Origin: Rhynchopus euleeides
Lineage: Eukaryota > Euglenozoa > Diplonemea > Diplonemida > Diplonemidae
Length of the DNA: 64,000 bases
Reading direction: 5' to 3'
Assembly: GCA_963210315.1 (NCBI GenBank)
Contig: OY723320.1
Location: 744,001 to 808,000 of the forward strand
The notes below the pieces were generated by a model. The model worked only from the letters and a program-made list of their open reading frames with translations, made no database searches and was not told the origin of the DNA. Shown piece after piece: positions 38,778-49,899 of this stretch (positions within the stretch are counted from its first letter, which is position 1; each line of letters starts with the position of its first letter). A program made the translations under genes and the position numbers.

Positions 38778-39281
38778 ATGGGAAAGTCCGACAAGCTGGA
38801 CGCGGCGCTGGATGCCCAGCGGACAGTCATGCACCGCACGGGTCACGTTGCCTTCACCCACCAGCAGAGTGAGGTGCTGAAGCAGCTGTATAGGACAGAG
38901 GCACGCGCGCAGCACAAGGCACGCCAGCGTGAGGGGAGTCTGGGTGCAACAGAGTCTGCGATATATGAGCCCTCCGCCACCGAAGGGAAGGGCGCTGCAG
39001 ATGCGAAGAAGCAGAATGTGATTCAGCTGCCGGTGACGGAGCAGGAGACGTCGGTGCTGTTCAACGGGACGTCGCGGGAGGGGGGCGGTCGCGCCCAATA
39101 CCTCCGTTTGCAGAACCAGAAAGCACCAAAGGACAGGTTCTGCGCTCCCGTCACATCGGCCCAGTTGTACGGATGGGATCACGACCTTGCTCACCGGGAG
39201 ACGACGGCGCATTCACGCAAAGCTGTTCTGAAGCACACCTGCGAGCGTCCCCGTGGGGTCTTTAACCCTGACCTCAGCTGA
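38778..39281 (+). CDS. Small YGW-motif protein, possibly axonemal
   Basis: This is a 167-residue, basic, intronless protein with no signal peptide or membrane segment. It starts MGKSDKLDAALDAQRTVMHR, has a helical Gln/Arg-rich middle (EVLKQLYRTEARAQHKARQR), then ETSVLFNGTSREGG, APKDRFCAPVTSAQLYGW and ends ERPRGVFNPDLS. The pattern 'K(D/E)R---PVTS--YGW' near the C-terminus recalls several small microtubule inner or ciliary proteins, but I cannot name the family. The ATG is the first in the frame, after a G-rich untranslated stretch. Assignment as a real gene rests on codon structure and motif quality; the axonemal role is a guess. Confidence 0.7.
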   Translation: MGKSDKLDAALDAQRTVMHRTGHVAFTHQQSEVLKQLYRTEARAQHKARQREGSLGATESAIYEPSATEGKGAADAKKQNVIQLPVTEQETSVLFNGTSREGGGRAQYLRLQNQKAPKDRFCAPVTSAQLYGWDHDLAHRETTAHSRKAVLKHTCERPRGVFNPDLS

Positions 39282-40518
39282 AGATGAAGATGAAATCCCG
39301 GGCAGAGGCGGGAATGGCTGCCAGGGCGGGTGTGTGTGTGGCGCATTTTCGATCTTCTCGATGGGGGGGTCATGCACACACGCAGCTTTTTGATATTTCC
39401 TTGTGCCAAAACAAGAACAAAACAAACAGAACAAGGAGGAGGGAAAAGACAAAAAAATGACAAAAAAACGTTCTTCGCCTCTCCGAGCTATAAAACTCTA
39501 TAACCCATCCTCCACCCCTCCCCCCCCCCAACCACCCCGCATAACGAGTGAACGGAGGTCAATCCCTTTTTCCCCTTTCGCTTCACTACCCCCACCCCCC
39601 ACCCCCCCCCCCCCCCCTTCAAGCCACGGCGATGGGCAGCTACCACTCAAATCGAGCGAGAAGACGTTTCCGCGCTTCTCTTGCACCCCCTCGCTACCCA
39701 CCCCCTGTCTTGGCTTGGAAGTGGGGGGGGTGATGTGAGGGGGTCTTCTGCATGACGAGTTCTTCCCTCGCGCAAGAGTACACTTTGCGCGAGTGATCAC
39801 GGGAAGGAGGAGATGCATGCTGTTCCTCGAAATTTTAAGAACCTGCTCTTGAAAATGCAAAAGGCACAAGGCCTTCGCAAAAAAACACCGGGTTGGGAGC
39901 ACGAAACAGACAGCCATATTTTTTTTGTTACCCACCTGATTTGGCCAAAAACGGATTCCGCCGAATGCCCGCCACACCACCGCCCAACTCCACCGCCAAA
40001 CTCAGGGCAAAACCAGGTGGGTTACTGTGTAAAAGGCATCAAATGCTGCCGCCCCGATGTTGTAAGACGGCCCAAAGGGCTCATCCCCCACCCCTTCTCT
40101 GTCTCTCTCTCAAATGGGAAAAAAAGGGCAACGCTGCCGCCTGTGTGGTATTTCTTTAGATGCGGTGCGCACGTGGCAGCACCCAGGCCGCTGCCACGTG
40201 GTGAATTGTGTCGCCTTTCTGCCCCCTTTCCCCCCCTCTCCCCCCGAGACAAAAAAGAAGGCCAAAGTTTCCACTTTGACCTTTTTTTTTCCAGCCCCCA
40301 GGGTTCGGTGTGCGGGGGAGGGGGGGGGGAGGGCGTGGTAATGTCTGACAGGAAGTCGTCCGGCGGAAACTTGAGGGGCTTGAGGTATCGCCACACAGCC
40401 GTGGCGGGGGAAGTCGAGAAACATCCCAGCGCGTGATGATGTGGCCCGCACCCCACCCCACACCCCACCTCCCTCGCTGCCATGGCAAGGCACACCACAT
40501 CTTTTTCTTTTCGCCTTC
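39282..40518. other. Intergenic region
   Basis: No gene seen. It contains C runs at about 39599-39618 and 39521-39530, and G/C-rich low complexity around 40230-40335. Confidence 0.5.
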
Positions 40519-40619
40519 GGGGGCCCTCGCTATCAGTCGCACCTCGGTCAGTCAGTGAGGGGAAGTGGGGCTGCTGCTCACTTCTTCTCACTCAGTCACA
40601 CCTGGTAGCGAGGGCCCCC
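40519..40619. mobile_element. 101-bp MITE, copy 2
   Basis: Same length and ends as the copy at 31681 (GGGGGCCCTCGCTATCAG, with one change in the left end, and CTGGTAGCGAGGGCCCCC). It is flanked by TTC on both sides, a possible 3-bp duplication. It lies 200 bp upstream of the start of the cyclase-like gene. Confidence 0.85.
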
Positions 40620-40818
40620 TTCAGAAAGAGAAACCCTTTTATCATCCCCATCCTTTCGGCACACACCCCCGTCACACACACACACCCCACCACAAAAGTG
40701 ACCTCCCCCCCCGCCCCTCCCCCACCCCACCCCACACATGGTCAACATCAGCATTCCTTGAATCCTTGAACTTGCGTAACACACACACACCCCACACCCC
40801 GCCCCCCACCCCACCACC

Positions 40819-43662
40819 ATGGCCACAGCCCCGCCTGGCGCGGGGCTGCCGTTTGATTTTCACACACCCACCCCGCTGACCCCTCCCCACCTGTCGGAGC
40901 TGGACAGCGATGTGTTGCCTCTGCGGCGCCTGGGCAGCCTGCCCAGCGGGCTCCGCTCCGGACACATCATGCTCATCGTGCTGCCTCTTGGGGTTGCCGT
41001 TGCAGCCGCAGCCGCCGTTGCAGTCACGCGGCTGAGGCAGGGCAGGCCGAAGATGGCGTCTGTTCTGGGCACGGCGCTGCTGCTGACACTCCTCGCGGTT
41101 GGCATGGTTGCGTGGAGCGTGACATACGGCAACACCCGCGGGGTCATCGAGGACAAGCAGATCGGTATCCTCCTCCACTCCGGTAGGGTCGTGGCGCGGG
41201 ACATCGGAACGCAGCTGCAGAGCGGAGTCGACTTCATCAAGCTGCTCCGCGACAACATCCAATCTGGGGGTGACTTTTCCTTCGGCGCGGCGTGGCCCGT
41301 GTCGGAGCTGGCACAGCACCGGCTCTGGCAGACTCTCCGGAAGGAAACTATGTGGCTGACCCACACCGGAACGGAGGCGGGGTCATTCCACGCGGTCGGC
41401 CCCAACCCCGACGGGACGCAGCGGCAGTACATCGTGGCAGGGCCCGGCGAGCCCCTGCCTCCCTTTGCAGCCTGCCCGCTGGCGGACTACGGATCTGCCG
41501 TGGGTATCGACTGCCCTGCCCTCGCCTCCTCCGGCGGCTGCAACGCCTCTGACGGCTACGACCCCGACAGGCTCTGCCTCCGCTCGTGCAGGCCCGACGC
41601 CCCCCAGCTCTCCTACAGCCACTGCTACGGCTCCACCGCACACCTCCGTAGGACAGAGGTTGCCGTTTCCGCCCGGCGCGCCATACCCAGCATACCGTCT
41701 TCTGACATCGTCTTCTCGGAACCCCCGGAGGCGCTGCGGGGGCCGAGCAAATCCGAGCTGTACGACCCGAGATCCAGGCCGTGGTATGTCAAGTCCACCG
41801 AACCCACCTGGACCGAGCCTTATATTTTTGCCTCGAAAGGCATCGGCACCGGGATCAGCGTGTCGACAGGGTGCTACGCGTCAAACGGGACATACCTCGG
41901 GGCGGTTGCTGCGGACTACGCCCTCTCGACGATGAGCTCCGCCTTCACCCCCGGGGTGGGTCTCGGCCTCCCGGGGCACTTCTGGCTCCTCTTCACAGCG
42001 GGGGCCGAGCCTGGCGGGGGCGACTCCATCCTGCTGGGCAGCGCACTCTCCGGGACGAACCTCACGGAGGACACCGGGATAGAGGACATCGCCGGAACGC
42101 TCCTCCGCGTGTCGAGCATCGCGAACCCGCAGTCGAGGATCCGCACGATGGTGGAGGCTATCGCTGCCGGCTCCCCCCTGCGCGATGCCATGTCAGCCAA
42201 CACGCTTCTGATGCACGACGGCGAGCTTGTCATGGCGATACCCGTCGCGATGGAATCCGGCCTGAGCCTCATCTTCGCAATCTCCGTCCTCCACAGCGAT
42301 GTCACACACGAGGCTGACCGCGCCTCCTTCATCGCACTGGGTGCCACCGTTGGGATCAGTCTCGCCGCAGCTGGGCTCCTCTTCCTCTTCTCCGTCGCGG
42401 TGCACCGCCCCCTGCAGCGGCTCTCCGAGGCGATGGGGGATGTTGCCGCGATGCGCCTCGACTGCCACATCCATCCCACCCCCCGGGGCTGCGTCGCCGA
42501 GGTGGCGCATATGCAGGAGTCGTTCTACCGCATGGTGCTCCTCCTGCAGGGCTACCGCGACTACCTCCCGCAGACGGTGCTGCTGTCGGGCGGCGATGCC
42601 GGCGGGTCCCGCCGCCGCCACCACCACCACCCCGCCCCGCTCAACACCGCAACACCCTCCTCGTCCTCATCCGGAACAGAGGGTGGTGGGAGCCTGACCT
42701 GCTCTCAGCCCCCCCTCCCAGGCTCCCTGAGCTGCGAGTCAGCTGCAGGCGGCAAAGCCGCCGCAGCGCGGGGTGGCAGACGGGGGTGTGGCAGCGGCAG
42801 CGGAAGCGTCGGCGGGGCGGCGGAGGCGCCGGCGGGTGGCTCCCTCAGGGTGCGGCGGGTCACCGCCGCGGTGGTCAACATCGCGGGGTTTAACGGTTGG
42901 GCCGCGCTTCCGGGGGGCTCGCTGGAGGCGATGCATGCGCGATATCTCGAGCCGACCCTCACCCTGGCGAAGTCATGCCGTGGCGTGGTCAACTCCTTTG
43001 TGGGAGATCACGTTTTCATATCCTTCAACACGCTGTTCGCAACAGCGACGCACGGCCTTCGGGGCGTGCGGTGCTGCAAGGCCCTCCTCTCCCGGTACGA
43101 AGCGATGGCATTCCCCGAGGCGGCGCAGCTCTCCACAGCAAACCCGCCCCCAGCCTCCCCTCTGGGCATCACCGTCAACGCCTCTGCCAGCACCGGGAAG
43201 GCTCTTTGCGGGAACATCGGATGCAAAGGCATGAAATCCTACACCATCATCGGCACGCCGGCCCTTCTGTCCCCTGCTTTGGAGCGGTGCGGTGCCAAAT
43301 GGGGCGTGCCCCTTGTGGTGGATGCAGCCCTGGGGGACAGCAAGGAGGTGGTGGCTTCGTTTGCCACCCGTGCCCTGGTTGTGGCGTCGTGGCGTGGGGA
43401 GGCGGAACAGATGCTGTATGCCGTGGAGGCGGGGCACGGCCCTGAGGGGTGGATGTACGGCGGGGAGTCGTTTGCGCAGTACAACGCTGCCGTGGCGGCG
43501 ATGTGTGGGGGGAGATATGCCGAAGCGCTGTCCTGCCTGAGGCAGCACCCTGACGAGGTCTCCCCATACCACGCAGCGCTTGGGAGCAGGATCGACGCGC
43601 TCATCCTTCGCGACACATCGCCCCCCGCTGTGATTCAGCTTGGATATGTCCCTGATCTGTAG
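40819..43662 (+). CDS. Cache-HAMP receptor with class III nucleotide-cyclase-like domain
   Basis: This is a 947-residue, intronless membrane protein. Two helices (about 50-69 and 82-103) precede an extracellular Cache-type sensor (about 105-500) with the hallmark YDPRSRPWYVKS (about 315) and GTYLGAVAADYAL. A third helix (about 503-530) is followed by a HAMP-like segment (VHRPLQRLSEAMGDVAAM), a His-rich linker, and a cyclase-homology domain (about 675-860): VVNIAGFNGW, VNSFVGDHVFISFN, STGKALCGN, GMKSYTIIG, ALERCGAKWG. The second metal Asp is present (D730) but the first is Asn (N687), and the usual Asp before IIG is Thr. Activity is therefore doubtful unless a partner supplies residues. A C-terminal TPR-like helix pair (YNAAVAAMCGGRYAEALSCL) follows. 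The ATG follows CCACCACC. Confidence 0.85.
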   Translation: MATAPPGAGLPFDFHTPTPLTPPHLSELDSDVLPLRRLGSLPSGLRSGHIMLIVLPLGVAVAAAAAVAVTRLRQGRPKMASVLGTALLLTLLAVGMVAWSVTYGNTRGVIEDKQIGILLHSGRVVARDIGTQLQSGVDFIKLLRDNIQSGGDFSFGAAWPVSELAQHRLWQTLRKETMWLTHTGTEAGSFHAVGPNPDGTQRQYIVAGPGEPLPPFAACPLADYGSAVGIDCPALASSGGCNASDGYDPDRLCLRSCRPDAPQLSYSHCYGSTAHLRRTEVAVSARRAIPSIPSSDIVFSEPPEALRGPSKSELYDPRSRPWYVKSTEPTWTEPYIFASKGIGTGISVSTGCYASNGTYLGAVAADYALSTMSSAFTPGVGLGLPGHFWLLFTAGAEPGGGDSILLGSALSGTNLTEDTGIEDIAGTLLRVSSIANPQSRIRTMVEAIAAGSPLRDAMSANTLLMHDGELVMAIPVAMESGLSLIFAISVLHSDVTHEADRASFIALGATVGISLAAAGLLFLFSVAVHRPLQRLSEAMGDVAAMRLDCHIHPTPRGCVAEVAHMQESFYRMVLLLQGYRDYLPQTVLLSGGDAGGSRRRHHHHPAPLNTATPSSSSSGTEGGGSLTCSQPPLPGSLSCESAAGGKAAAARGGRRGCGSGSGSVGGAAEAPAGGSLRVRRVTAAVVNIAGFNGWAALPGGSLEAMHARYLEPTLTLAKSCRGVVNSFVGDHVFISFNTLFATATHGLRGVRCCKALLSRYEAMAFPEAAQLSTANPPPASPLGITVNASASTGKALCGNIGCKGMKSYTIIGTPALLSPALERCGAKWGVPLVVDAALGDSKEVVASFATRALVVASWRGEAEQMLYAVEAGHGPEGWMYGGESFAQYNAAVAAMCGGRYAEALSCLRQHPDEVSPYHAALGSRIDALILRDTSPPAVIQLGYVPDL

Positions 43663-44165
43663 CGTGAGTTGTGTGTGGCCACACTGTGTGGTGCAGAGTG
43701 ATGTGATTTATCAGGTGCGGGGGGTGATGGTTGAAGGTGCAAAAGAGTGGCGGGGGAGTGGAGGTGGTGGGGGTCGGAGCCTGTTGGCTCGTAGGGGAGA
43801 AGGGAGGGGTGGTGGCGGTTACAGGTGGTGGCGCCCATGACAAACGAAAAGAGGTGGCGCCGCACAGAGAGGGGGGGGTGGTGGAGCGAACCGTTGCGGT
43901 GGAATCTTCAGGCTGTTCACCCTTTTTGTTTTTGTGTCGGTTCGGCAGGTAGCCAACTCAGATAGCCTTTTTTTTTATACCGTGCGGATCCTTGCGAACA
44001 CTTCTTCCTGGGCTTGCTAATGGTGTTGTCGCCCCAATATGCGCAAGAGGGTATTCACACTTAAAGCATACGAGAGAGAGAGAGAGAGAGAGAGATAGAT
44101 AGATAGAGAGAGAAAAAATATCACCAACCCAGGCCAGCCACTGCACCCCTTCTTTTCTTGTTATT
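43663..44165. other. Intergenic region with GA microsatellite
   Basis: It has G-rich sequence to about 43830 and then a (GA)n/(GATA) microsatellite at about 44071-44113. A GGAATCTTCAGGCTGTTCACC phrase near 43900-43920 is a degenerate piece of the repeat family seen at 46521, 47495 and 48744. No gene. Confidence 0.55.
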
Positions 44166-44392
44166 CAACTTGTCCCCCTTCTTGTGAGGCGATTCACGTT
44201 TCTGCAGTTCTGATGTGTTGGATTAGCTGGACCCGCATCGTACAGAAAGTCCAGGAGAAGAACTGATACGCTACTTCTGAGCGAAGGCCCCACTTGGGTG
44301 CATCCGCTCTGTGTCAAACTGTGTCAGTTTGGTGCTGACTTCGTGACTCACCTCGCCGTCCTGCACTTCTGAGCGAAGGCCCCGACGGCACC
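44166..44392. repeat. Dispersed repeat R1, copy 2
   Basis: This matches 26338-26572 in the same orientation, with small indels. Here the second half reads CTCTGTGTCAAACTGTGTCAG, longer by 11 bp than the other copy. Confidence 0.8.
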
Positions 44393-45079
44393 TTCTTTAC
44401 CCCTTCTCTGTCTTTCTCTCGACAAAACTATTGACACCTACCCACCCCTCCCCACCCACACGTAGTAACCACGTCACTATGGGCAGACTCTGTGAATGTG
44501 ATGACGGCACGCTTCACCAGGAAAAAATATGGCGAAGTGTGTCCGACCCACCAACGCATCATAAAATACCCGCCATGCGATTTGACTTATTTTCTTTCAA
44601 ATCCACTGGCTCTCTATCAGTCATTCCTTGTATCTTCCAACGAACGAAAAAAGGATTGTCAATGGTGGTGATGTCACAGGAAAAAAGTAGGGCGGGGGGA
44701 CGTGCGAGGTGCTTGCCGTTACGCACAGCAGGCTCTAGTCGATTCTTCCACCCGGTTTGTGGCGCGCAAAACAGCGCTTTCCCGTTGTATTTCATATTTC
44801 TGGGGGCGTGCACGCTCTGCGTCAAAAACACCTGTGCCACCAGTGTGGCACACGGTGTTGTCGTGTGCCCGCATTTCTGTGCGCACTTCCGAGCGAATGG
44901 CCCCACTGTGCGTGATTCGTGTGTGATACAGCGAAACAACAAACCCATTCTTTTTTGACATGACTATCGTATTCGCGTCTTCTCAACAGTCTCATGGATG
45001 ATTCTGCATGAATCCCAGCCGTATTTTCATCGTGGTGCGGCTGAAATGGCCCTTTTTTTTGAAGTATCAACGAAGTCTC

Positions 45080-45114
45080 TGACGTACACAAAGAGGACAA
45101 CTTTGTGTACGTCA
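45080..45114. other. Perfect 14-bp hairpin
   Basis: TGACGTACACAAAG (45080-45093) and CTTTGTGTACGTCA (45101-45114) form a perfect stem with a 7-base loop AGGACAA. Further GTACGTCA sequence follows at about 45131-45138. Function unknown; it could be the end of a decayed element. Confidence 0.7.
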
Positions 45115-48100
45115 CAGTCTGGTCATCTTGTACGTCAGGCTGGAGGTTGTTGATACCCAAAAAAAACGGGGCGGTTAATTTTGTTATCAGCCGCATCAGA
45201 ACCGTCCGACAGCCGTTTCTTGTATTGATAAGGCTTGTGACAGCGTTCGGTACCGCAGCATGCACGATCAATCCATTTGTACAAATGAAGAAACATCGTT
45301 CAATTCGTTAACACATCACCGAGTCTTTACACACCTGGTTCAGCACAAACGACCCCAGTCGGGAGGCAAGGGGCAGATTTCGGGAAGGCTGCGCTCTGCC
45401 TCCACACCAGCAACAGGCATTCAACTGCCCGCCCCCTCCCCCCGGTCATCCCAAAGGGAAGGTTGGGAGCCGCCCCTGCAAACTGGCCCCCTTCTCCCTT
45501 CGATGCATACCACTATGGGGAGGGCTTTCACTCTCGGCAAGGTTTCGGCAAAGAGGCTGGCGGTTCAGACAAATTGCCTGGAAAAATACACCAAAAAAAA
45601 TGCGCTTACTCGGCTGTTTGGCAAAAGACTTCCTGTCGCGCATCACCCTACCCGGGTCTGTCACGTGCCGCAGGGATCCCTACATGGCGCGGTTAGCTGT
45701 GTGGCAAAATTGCACCGCGACAGGGTCCGGTTTGCAGTATTTTTTACGCATCGTAACGCTGAGTGATACAGAGAGTGAGTGTGTGGCGATCACGTTTTTG
45801 GTGGTAGATCTGCGAGTGGAGCTCTGTGGCTACGGTACCCCGATTGCCGTGAGAGAGCGAAGGTCGCAGCGTGGCCACAGTGCCAGGGTTTGTTGCATGC
45901 TGTTCGCACCACGTCGCAGAGCTGCTTCAGCGAGTCGTCCTTGCCAAATGACGATCTGGTAGTGTAAGTGTGTGTGTCTGTGTCTGTGTATCCTTTAAAA
46001 CACCACATCGGATAGTATCCGCGAAGCTAGTTCGCGAAGGAACGGGGGGTTGGGAGGGGGGGGGGGGGGCGGGAGAATGGTCCAAAGCTGAAACTCGAGA
46101 CACATGCATGACCGCTTCGGGGTGGGTGGGGGGGGGGGTCGACACTTTGCCTGCCGACACTTTTCAAATGAATTACCCTCCCCCCCGCATGCGTCAGCCC
46201 AACCCATACACAGCCAGGCCACTGCTTGTCGCTCCTTCCCACCCGGGGCTCCAACAGTGGCACCATCACAGCGGAGGCTGATGCTGTCCCAGGGCCGGCC
46301 ATCAGTCCGAGTATGTGTAGTAACAGTAGTATGATTCCCGCCGATATTTTTTATGGTTTTGCCAGTTTGGGCCACAAATTGGCGCACAAACCGCTGCTCG
46401 ATATTTTGTGCTGAGAGATCCCCAAATTATTGGGGGGGGAGGGAGGGGGTGTTTTCGCGATCGACGAGCACTCTGCTCTTCTCTTTACCTTCAGATTTGC
46501 ACACCCACACAGTTTTGCTGGTTACGAGCCAGCGAGGCGTCGCGGAAGCCGCGAATACAACAACGGAGGGGGAAAATCGTCCTGAAGCCTTAGGCTGAGC
46601 ACCTTTTTCATGCCGCTGGGGGCCTTCGCTCAGAAATGCCGAGAAGTGAGGAATGGGGAACCGCCTCGCAAAACTGGCTGCAAAGTGACACAGTTTGACA
46701 CACAGTGTGGCACAGAGCGAAGGCCCCCCCACTCCATAGGGCCTCGGCATGCAGCACAGCCTTGAGACACAAGGGGTGTTGATAATGCATGGCTGTATGG
46801 ATGCGCATAAAACAAAAGCAATATATCCTTGAGGCACAAGGTGTCCCCCCCAATCTCTGCGAAGGCTTCACCTCCTCTCCTTCCCCTATAGGAATGCAAT
46901 GCGTGCGGCTTGGGAGGAGCCGGGGCGGCAGCTGCCCCGCCTACCCACCTCTGCACCCCACACACCTGCAGCTACACCCGCAGCTCGCCACTTCTCTCGC
47001 TTATTCTGCACCTCTGAGGCGGAGGCGTTGCCCATCGATCCGATTGTCCCGCCCGCCCCTCCCACGCGAATATTCAATGGAGAACATTGAAGGCCGAAGT
47101 GGAGAAGGTTTTTGAAAACTGGACAACACACACACAGGTCGCATAACAAAAAGAAGGTTTCGGCGTCAACCCCGCACTGAGCCTCAACGCCCCTCACGCC
47201 CCCCCTCCCCCCCCCATCCCCGCCTCATTCACAATATGTTCGCCTTATCTTCTCGCGTCATTCAACGAATGCATTTCCAACGTGTAGTTCGCAAAGCAAT
47301 AAAAACACCCGCCCCCTGGTGCCCCTGAAAGGGCCGATTTACGTAGTTGGGGCTTTCCGGGGCACCGGCCACTCCCTTTGCCTTTCTTCCCTCTCGCATC
47401 CTTCTTTTTGCGTATCTTTCTCGAAGTTATGGGGGTGGGGGGTGGGGTGGGGTGCGGTGTGGTTCCGAGATTCAAAGCGGCGCTTTACTTTTGTTTTACC
47501 AGATACGAGCGGCGAAGCCGTAGCGGAGTCGCGAAGTAACGAAGGAAGATCGTGCGGCCGAATCTTCAGGATTAGCACCTTCATGCCACTTCATAGGGCC
47601 TTAACACGCCTTGAGACAGCAAGTGTGCGTTCAACAAGCAAAACTGTTCTCCCACAGTTGCTGGACAGGTGTGTTAGCATTACACTGTAACGCGTTCGCC
47701 TTCCCATCTCAGAGGAATTAGATGTCTTCTTGATCCTTCTTCCGACCATTCCTGGGGACACAGGTGACCGGAAGGCTGGCACAGCAGAATGCCTGGAGCT
47801 GTCTTGTTTTTTTGACAGTTTTCTGGGCAGGGTGTGTGTTCCTACCACAAATCAAAACCAGTACCATTTCTTTTCATTGCGGCAGCCTTTTTTGTGCCGG
47901 CCAAATCCGCCCCCCCGCCTTCCCGACCCTCCTCTGACCCCAACCCATCCCATCCCAGCAGGCCCCTCTAATACACTCGCATCCAATCCGTTTTCTACGG
48001 TGAGCCTCTGCTTTCAAGCACAGAAAAAGTGTACATCCTCACCATTTAGGCGTCACACTGACGCATGGTTGTCACAGCGTGAAGGCTCCCAACACGCATA

Positions 48101-48833
48101 TCTTTCCTGAAGTCTCGGCAGCGACGGTGCGGTCCGCCTGTCGGTGGGGGATCGCACCCAGCCGGCGCGTTCTACATAACACGCAACAAAATACTGGCGT
48201 GTGCATGTGTATGCATGAAGTATATTCGTGCATCTCGCAACAAGCTGACGGCCTGAACAAAGGGCATCCTTCCCGCCCCCCCCAAAAATAACCATTGGTG
48301 CCCCCCTTTTTCACTGCGCACAAACTACGCAATACAGGGTCATGGGGGGGCCACCAATGCATGTTTGCTGTTGTGGTAGGCACCAACAACGGAGGAGATG
48401 AATTGTCTTCGTTGTTTTTTTTGCGGAACACCGTTTCTTCATAGCGTATCAGTTCTCGTGCGTCGTCTTTCGTAGACGTTCTGTACGATGCGGATCCGCT
48501 AATCCAACATAGCAAACGGTTTCTTCAGGTTTTTTTGTGAGTTCGGCGTAGCCAACTGGGGACACTTTCTGTGCCTTTAGCTGGCTTGTGCATCCCCACT
48601 CACACCAGTTCATCAGACCGGGGAGTGGTGTACACAAAGAGTGGGGTCTGCGTTCCAACAAAACAACTTTCGGCAGCAATTGGTTTGTTGTCTCGTTTTG
48701 CTGTTACTTTACGATCCAGCGGGGGCACAGATAGTTTCCTTTCACCAGTTACGAGCGACGAAGCGTAACGAAGGAAATCGTACGACTGAAGCTTTATAAG
48801 GATCACCTTCATGCCACTCCACAGGGGCTTACA

Positions 48834-48878
48834 CAGCCTTTGGCACAGGAGTGTGCGCTCAACGAAAAGTAGTCCGGA
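48834..48878. repeat. Dispersed short repeat R2, copy 2
   Basis: Matches 31832-31875 with two or three changes. Here it is embedded in the larger degenerate repeat R3 (about 48744-48915), so the 31.8-kb copy is probably a fragment of R3. Confidence 0.7.
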
Positions 48879-49899
48879 CCTGCCTTTTGCAGTTGCTGTG
48901 CAGGGTGTTTCTCTTATTATAGCGAAAGGAGTACGATTTTTGCACTAACCTGGCCTCGAGTAAAGAAGAATGTTGGCACATGCGGGCACATATCCCGGTA
49001 ACGTTGTCTATGTTGGCTTAGCGGATCCACATCGTACAGAAGTCCTCCAAAGATTGCTGCACGAGACCTGATAAGCAGGAAACGAACCAGCGCACAAACA
49101 AAATCAGTAGGTAAGCGAACTGGTATCGCGTGTTGTGCCCCTAGAAGGTCCACAAGCGCGATAGCCGAAACCCGCTTATCTTATCACGCGCCATATGCAC
49201 GCACCGCGTTACTCTTCGCGGCGTTGCTGTCATCAGATGTTCAGCACAGGGCCGTGCCTGTGTGCTCGTTCGTCCCCATTGTTGGCCCACACGCACGACA
49301 GCCAAACCTCAACCTGGCGTGCCGTGAGACCCGTGGGAGCGCTGAACGCAAAAATGAAGGGAACAGAAAAGAAGCAGGGAACAGCAAAATAAAGAACGCC
49401 AAAACCGAGAGCGACGGATGCCCCTCCTCCTCCTCCTCCTCCCCCGTTTTGAACATGGCAAAGAGCAGCTCTCACCTTTCTGCACTTCTGAGCCGTGCCC
49501 CCAGGCGGTCCCGCTGCAATCCCTGCCCCCTCATCGCATTGACCCCCTCGAACCCATCCCGATCCTGGCTCCCTGTGCTCTGCAGGTTGGGGAACACCGC
49601 CTGCTCCGACCGAGAGCTGCCTCCTTGACGAGGCCAAACACGGCACACGGTGCAGTGTGCCACGCACTTCACCGAAGAGAAGACGAACCCGTTGTGTCTT
49701 GTCAGTTCATCAGCACCCTGGGTCAGTCACGCTGACGTCCACCCCGCACGCCCCCCCTCCCCCACCTCGCTGCTAAGTTGTCCCAACGCAAAAAAAGAAA
49801 GGGGCTACCGTTTCTCCACGGTCCCCATAACCCCTACCCCCCTCCTCAGCCCCCCACCACACCAACCCAGGGACCTGCACTGCAGCCTTGCCCCCCCTC

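Larger units (their letters stand above)
44393..49899. other. 5.5 kb without a recognisable gene; degenerate repeats
   Basis: I see no supportable gene on either strand. It contains related degenerate repeats (R3) at about 46521-46650, 47495-47640 and 48744-48915, each with an ACGAGC-GCGAAGC start, an AACGAAGGAA-ATCGT middle and a CACCTTCATGCCACT end. Others are R2 copy 2 (48834-48878), a perfect hairpin at 45080-45114, a GTGACACAGTTTGACACACA phrase at 46685-46704 shared with 38568, and G runs near 46060-46070 and 46129-46138. Base composition is more AT-rich than in genic regions. Confidence 0.5.
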
